Below are positions 58,910 through 64,000 of a DNA stretch of 64,000 nt, one piece after another. The stretch is from Mercenaria mercenaria. Lineage: Eukaryota; Mollusca; Bivalvia; Venerida; Veneridae. The stretch is from positions 51,827,001 to 51,891,000 of the forward strand of contig NC_069363.1 of NCBI RefSeq assembly GCF_021730395.1, read 5' to 3'. Within the stretch, counting starts at the first letter, position 1, and every line of letters begins with the position of its first letter. Below the pieces are notes generated by a model. That model had not been told where the DNA came from and did no database searches. It saw only the letters and a list, made by a program, of their open reading frames with translations. A program made the translations under genes and the position numbers.

Positions 58910-59325
58910 CAGGGCTTTTTCAGTGTGTCCCACGGGGCCGAAATTCGGCCCCATTCCCAATGGCAAATATGCATATTTTTTCCCAATAGCTGTTCAAAAA
59001 TTCCCAATCAAAGCAAAAAAAAAAAAAAATTTTTTTTTTTTTTAGACCTATTTTGTTGCAAATTATAGTGGTGCAACCATTGTATTGTAGATTTTATTGA
59101 ATTTTCAGCTTGAATTTGAATATAAAGCAGTTTCCTTTTATGAATATTAGCAGTAGAAATCACAGAAATACACTAAGGAAAAAAAAAGGACTGATTTTCA
59201 TGGAAATACTTTCCTAATTTGGATGTTTAACCGTACATATATTTCCCAATATGACAGTATTCGCGAGTCGAAAATTCCCAAAAATCACAGGGGCCTTTTT
59301 CCCAAAATGGCCAGAAAAAGCCCTG
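58910..59325. mobile_element. CAGGGC-ended MITE, 416 bp
   Basis: CAGGGCTTTTTC and GAAAAAGCCCTG are inverted ends, flanked by AAACT (58905-58909 and 59326-59330). It shares 'ttcggccccattccc' words with the family at 6708, but is a different subfamily. An A-run/T-run palindrome lies at 59011-59042. Confidence 0.8.
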
Positions 59326-60499
59326 AAACTGGACGGTATGTTAACAACTATCTGAAAGAACAGTTGTCTGTTCTGTGTAGACTGTGTTGACTCGGAGACA
59401 GAAACAAATGCCCTTTATACGTTTTCTAGCAAGATGTCTGTGAGAATGTTCATTTATTTGTAGAAAATGCATTTGATGGTATGTGTGATGATGTTTTCTC
59501 ACCCAAACATGGTAAGGATCTAGGCAAGAACCTGCTGTGATATATTAAAACTTAGAAATAACACCTCATATAGTAAAAATATTCTGTAAGTAGTTATACT
59601 TAAAAATGATAGCAGTTTTTACAGCAATGGTATAAACTTTAAAGGACCATAATGCTTTAAATTTTTATCTTAAAAACAGATGAAACAGCTTTCCAAATAG
59701 ATATTATGCATACATACATGGTTAGAAAAGCACTACTTCTAAATATTGCACATGAACTGTCATAGTTAGAGCATTCAGGGAGGTATTAATAAAAAACATT
59801 AGATCCAATAAGACATTCTAGTATATTCAGCAATATTTAAACCTTTGACAAATGTTAAAGAAATTAATTATCAGAAATAGGATTTAACAAGAAATTAGTG
59901 TACTTTATGTTTATAATGGAAAATGTGTGAGCCACATTTTGAACAAAGGCATTATGAGCCCTTAAAGTAAATTGTGAAACATCTTAGTGTCTATTCAGAT
60001 ACTTATAATAATAATAATTTGTGCATTCAGTAATAGTCCTGAACTGGTAATGGTACATGTTATTAATCTTCAATCTGACATACACACTGTATGATTGTAT
60101 GGATGTCATTTCTGTATAAAAAAATAAACATTTTAATTATTTAATTTATATTTGTGTAATTTGTAACTTGGTATATCTTACATACTTGCAATGTTTGTTG
60201 GATATTCTGTTATTTTAATATGTTTTATATGTTACATGGATTAGTCTCAAATGATTTTTACAGAATGGCTATATACATATTTATTTGTTTATAACGTATA
60301 TGGATGAGACTGAAATGAATAAATAAAATACAATAATCTACAGTGTACTGTCTGATACAAAATTTACGACATTTCTTACAAACATGTTTGTCTCATTCCG
60401 ATTAGTGGAGGTAATCTTTTATGATGTATAACATTATTCTCAAAACATTTGTGTTCAATTATTAATAATTTATATTAACAAGCACTTTTCTTCAGTGTT
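59326..60499. other. Gene-free AT-rich stretch
   Basis: No coding frame or repeat boundary can be supported in about 1.2 kb. Confidence 0.45.
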
Positions 60500-61015
60500 T
60501 AGGTCTCACCCTTGTGTCATTGGCTGCATAAGTTTTTGAATGTAAGCTGGTATTTCAGTAACCACTTGTGGGAATGGATTGAAACTTCACACACTTATTC
60601 ACTGTGAAATATTGATTTACACTGCACAGGTTCAATAACTGTATTTTGATATTTTACAAAATTATTCCCCTTTTTCAACATTGCATTTTTGAGGTTAAGT
60701 GTTTGTATGTAAGCTGGAATCTCAGTTACTGTACCCACTAATGGTAATAGATTAAAACTTCACACATTTGTTCACTGTCATGATCTTACATGCAGTGCAC
60801 AGGTTTCATGATTCTACTTTGCATTTTTATAAAATGATTCCCCTTTTTTGACTAAGCAGTTTTTGGCTAACTTTTTGTATGTAAGCCGGTATCTCAGTAC
60901 CCACTAATGGGAATGGATTGAAACTTCACACACTTGTTCACTGTCATGGGGTGATATGCATTGTACAGGTTTCATAACCCAGTTTTGCATTTTTGCAAAA
61001 TTATGCCTCTTTTTC
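60500..61015 (+). repeat. Three tandem copies of the GTAAGCTGGTATCTCAG monomer
   Basis: Copies of about 160 bp start near 60530, 60695 and 60865 and share 'gtatgtaagctggtatctca', 'gggaatggattgaaacttca' and 'ttcactgtcatgat'. The same monomer is found in partial form at 40100, 41010, 41640 and in the HSE at 43913, so it is the cargo of that HSE family. Confidence 0.75.
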
Positions 61016-62076
61016 AACTGTACATTAATCAGTTGACAAGGCTGTTGATTAGTAAAGCATTGCTGTTGTTAATTGAAGTTGTCAATACAGAGGGAAGACT
61101 TTATTCCGAGATTTTATTGGATAAAATGCCTTCTGGTTGTACACACAATATAACATTCTAACAGTTACATGCTATTTTGATCATCAATTCACATGATAAT
61201 TTATTAAAAATGAATTATGTTCAGCAATACTAAAATACATTGATTTCATTATTTTCATATATTGCTGTTTTCTTGTTTTATGATATCTGAAAATCAGTAA
61301 ACCTTACCAAAATTTAAGTTGTTGGACAAGGCTGTTCAAATAAAACAGTTCCACACTGAGCTAAACCAAGTTTCTTGTTCAATAAATAAACTTGTACATA
61401 GGGTCATTTCGAGGCGCAAAAACAGTAATGTACTCAATTACATCACGAAAAGAATAACTTTCAAGGGTATGACTTGGCAAATTGTCAGACAAACAACCTA
61501 TTAGGAGTGAAGTAAAGTTTCAAGGAGTCTTACATGCAAGAATGTTTTCACTGTGTGAAACAGATTTTGAGATGCTTGTCTAAAAATTAATCTAGATAAG
61601 TGCTATGTTATTACTGTGTTATAATGTTAACAAGAAACATTGTATTTGAAACTGACAGTCAACTAAATTATCCCCGTTTTATCCAAATTTCATAAAGCGG
61701 TAAAAATTAAAAAAAAAAATCTGTGTAACATGCATACAGAGAAGTTAAACCTGGAACGATGTAAGGGAACTATATGGAAGAGAAAGAATTGTATTTATGA
61801 TAACTCCATTTGAATAAATTTGATTCGAGCATATATAAAATACAGGAACTTGATCGTCGACCAGACATTGATAGTTCCTGAAAATATTATTAAACTGTTT
61901 TTCTGAAACTTAATCATACTAAGTTTATAATGATATTATTAGTAAGTAAGCTAAGCATATCCCTTTATTGCACTTGGTCAAAATTATGACCCCTTTTCTA
62001 AACAAGAACCGCATATGTTTGAGTATAAACTATGTATTTGTCAGATATAAGTTTTGAAGCATCTGAAAATATTATT
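61016..62076. other. Gene-free AT-rich stretch
   Basis: No supported gene. 'gttggacaaggctgttcaaa' at 61320 is a scrap of the preceding monomer family. Confidence 0.4.
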
Positions 62077-62173
62077 TTTACCTCCACATTTGGAGAATAG
62101 AGGTGCTGTTCTACTCGCGTCAGTGTTGGCATCGGCGTGCCCTTTCTTGGTTAAAGTTTTTCGGCAGCCTTTG
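62077..62173 (+). mobile_element. HSE End A fragment
   Basis: TTTTTACCTCCACATTTGGA paired with GAATAGAGGTG, then 'ctactcgcgtcagtgttggc' and 'cttggttaaagttttt'. It is the 43913 family, cut off at 62173 by the next HSE. Confidence 0.6.
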
Positions 62174-64000
62174 TTTTTTAGCTCACCTGAGCATTGCTCA
62201 TGGTGAGCTATTGTGATCACGCAGTGTCCATTGTGCGTCTGTCCTTCAGTCCTTAACAATTGTTTTTTTAAAAAAAGACATCTCCTCCATAACCACTGAA
62301 TGGATTTGATGAAACTTGGCATGGATGGTCCTCTACCAAAGTTTTTCAAACGGTTCCGCTTCATTGCACACAGGGGCTGCATGAGCTAAAAATAGAACAA
62401 TCTTCAAACGACATGTCCTCCTAAACCGATGGTCTAATTTTGAAATAATTTCACAAAAATGGTCCTTATGTCACCCTCTACCGAGATTGTTCAAATTATA
62501 TTGATTCGTCAAAAAACATGGCCGCCAGAGGACGTGGTCACTTTTCCCTATATGCATATGTCTTCTTGTGTGAAACTGCTGGCCCGATTTTAAAATATTT
62601 TTACACAAATGGTCCTTGTGTGACCCTCTACCAAGACTGTTCAAATTATTTTGATTCGTCAAAAAACATGCTCGCCATAGGGCATGGTCACTTTTTCCTA
62701 TATGTATATAGTGGAAACTTTAAAAAAATTAATCTTCTTGTGTGAAACTGCTGGTCCGATTTTAGAATAACTTTACACAAATGGTCCTAATGTGTGACCC
62801 TCTACCGAGATTGTTCAAATTATTTTGATTCGTCAAAAAACATGGCCACCAGAGGACGTGGTCATTTTTCCCTATATGTATATAGTGGAAACTTTAAAAA
62901 TCTTCTTGTGTGAAACTTCTGGCCCGATTTTAGAATAATTTTACACAAATGATCCTTGTGTGACCCTCTACCAAGATTGTTCAAATGATTCCGATTCGTC
63001 AAAAAACATGGCCGCCAGAGGGTGTGGTCACTTTTCCCAATATGTATATAGTGGAAACTTTAAAAAAATCTTCTTATGTGAAACTGCTGGCTCGATTTTA
63101 AAATAATTTTACACAAATGATTCTTGTGTGACCCTCTACCAAGATTGTTCAAATGATTCCGACTCGTCAGAAAACATGGCTGCCAGAGGGTGTGGTCACT
63201 TCTCCCTATATAGTGGAAACTTTAAAAAAATCTTCTTGTGTGAAACTGCTGGCTCAATAGTAAGATAATTTTACACAAAAGGTCCTTGTGTAACCCTCTA
63301 CCAAGATTGTTCAAATGATTTTGATTAGTCAAAAAACATGTCCGACAGAGGGCTGGTCACCCTTTCCTATTTGTATATAGTGTAAACTTTAAAAAAATCT
63401 TCTTGTGTGAAACTGCTGGCTCGATTTTAAGATAATTTTACACAAATGGTCCTTGTGTGACCCTCTGCCAAGATTTTTCAAATTATTTCGATTCGTCAAA
63501 AAACATGGCCACCAGAGGGCGTGGTTACTTTTCCCTATATGTATATAGTGGAAGCTTTAAAAAAAAAAATCTTCTTGTGTGAAACTTCTGGTCCGATTTT
63601 AGAATAGTTTTACACAAACGGTCCTAATGTGTGACCCTCTACCAAGATTGTTCAAATTATTTCGCTTCGTCAAAAAACATGGCCACCAGAGGACGTGGTC
63701 TTTTTTCCCTAATTAGTATAGGTATATAGTGGAAACTTTAAAAATCTTCTTGTGTGAAACTTCTGGCCCTATTTTAGAATAATTTTACTCAAATGATCCT
63801 TGTGTGACCCTCTACCAAGATTGTTCAAATTATTCCGATTCGTCAAAAAATATGGCCACCAGAGGACGCGGTCATTTTTCCCTATATGTATATAGTGGAA
63901 ACTTTAAAAATCTTCTTGTGTGAAACTTCTGGCCCGATTTTAAAATAATTTTACACAAATGGTCCTTGTGTGACCCTCTACCAAGATTGTTCAAATGTTT
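62174..64000 (+). mobile_element. HSE with at least nine about 168-bp monomers, runs off the window
   Basis: End A: TTTTAGCTCACCTGAGCATT paired with GCTCATGGTGAGC, then 'gcgtctgtccttcagtcc'. Monomers ('ttgtgtgaccctctaccaag', 'tcgtcaaaaaacatggcc', 'ctatatgtatatagtggaaa', 'cttcttgtgtgaaactgctg') continue to the last base. It is the same family as 53484-54220. End B must lie beyond 64000. Confidence 0.78.

Overview
This is nuclear DNA from an animal, most likely a bivalve mollusc. The evidence is an AT-rich sequence with multi-exon genes, GT-AG introns full of transposable elements, two well-recognised animal genes (a PIF1 helicase and a TTC33-like TPR protein), a secreted lectin of a type expanded in molluscs, and tRNA-derived SINEs whose 3' end carries GACGTTAAACCC. 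The species cannot be named from the sequence alone.

Only three protein-coding genes can be supported. (1) 22163-22978, minus: a single-exon secreted TSP1 plus C-type lectin protein. (2) 30985-37091, minus: TTC33, four coding exons joining to 260 residues. (3) 43060-53044, plus: PIF1, ten coding exons joining to 640 residues, with all helicase motifs intact. TTC33 and PIF1 are divergently oriented about 6 kb apart. They show no functional link beyond both being housekeeping-type genes.

Most of the rest is repeats, and they are unusually readable. 1-4600: a GGAATTCC-rich palindromic array and a 2.07-kb foldback element with about 690-bp inverted arms and a 5-bp target duplication. 5000-10965: small TIR elements, including a four-deep nest at 8780-10965 whose empty-site sequence survives at 40926-41275. 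14214-17807: tandem monomer arrays. 19087-21728: a 2.6-kb TIR element with a 10-bp target duplication, containing a full-length SINE. 24545-28770: three satellite-bearing elements. 38215-42966: a LINE 3' fragment and several TIR elements. 53484-58771: a chain of satellite-bearing elements. 62077-64000: the start of an array that runs off the window.

The strongest overall pattern is one architecture shared by about 17 elements, called here HSE (hairpin-and-satellite element). End A is T-rich, followed by a short palindrome and often by a (GTCC/GTCT)-rich stretch. The body is a tandem array of monomers of about 145-180 bp. End B is a small hairpin followed by (A/G)CTCTTGTT, or AACAAGAG on the other strand. 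Different HSEs carry unrelated monomers but keep the same ends, which suggests one mobilising machinery acting on many non-autonomous cargoes. A Helitron/Helentron-like origin is my inference, not proven here. A second notable set is three 99-121-bp elements with perfect 9-bp target duplications and almost no terminal inverted repeats.

No functional rRNA or tRNA gene, CRISPR array or retrovirus-like element was found.
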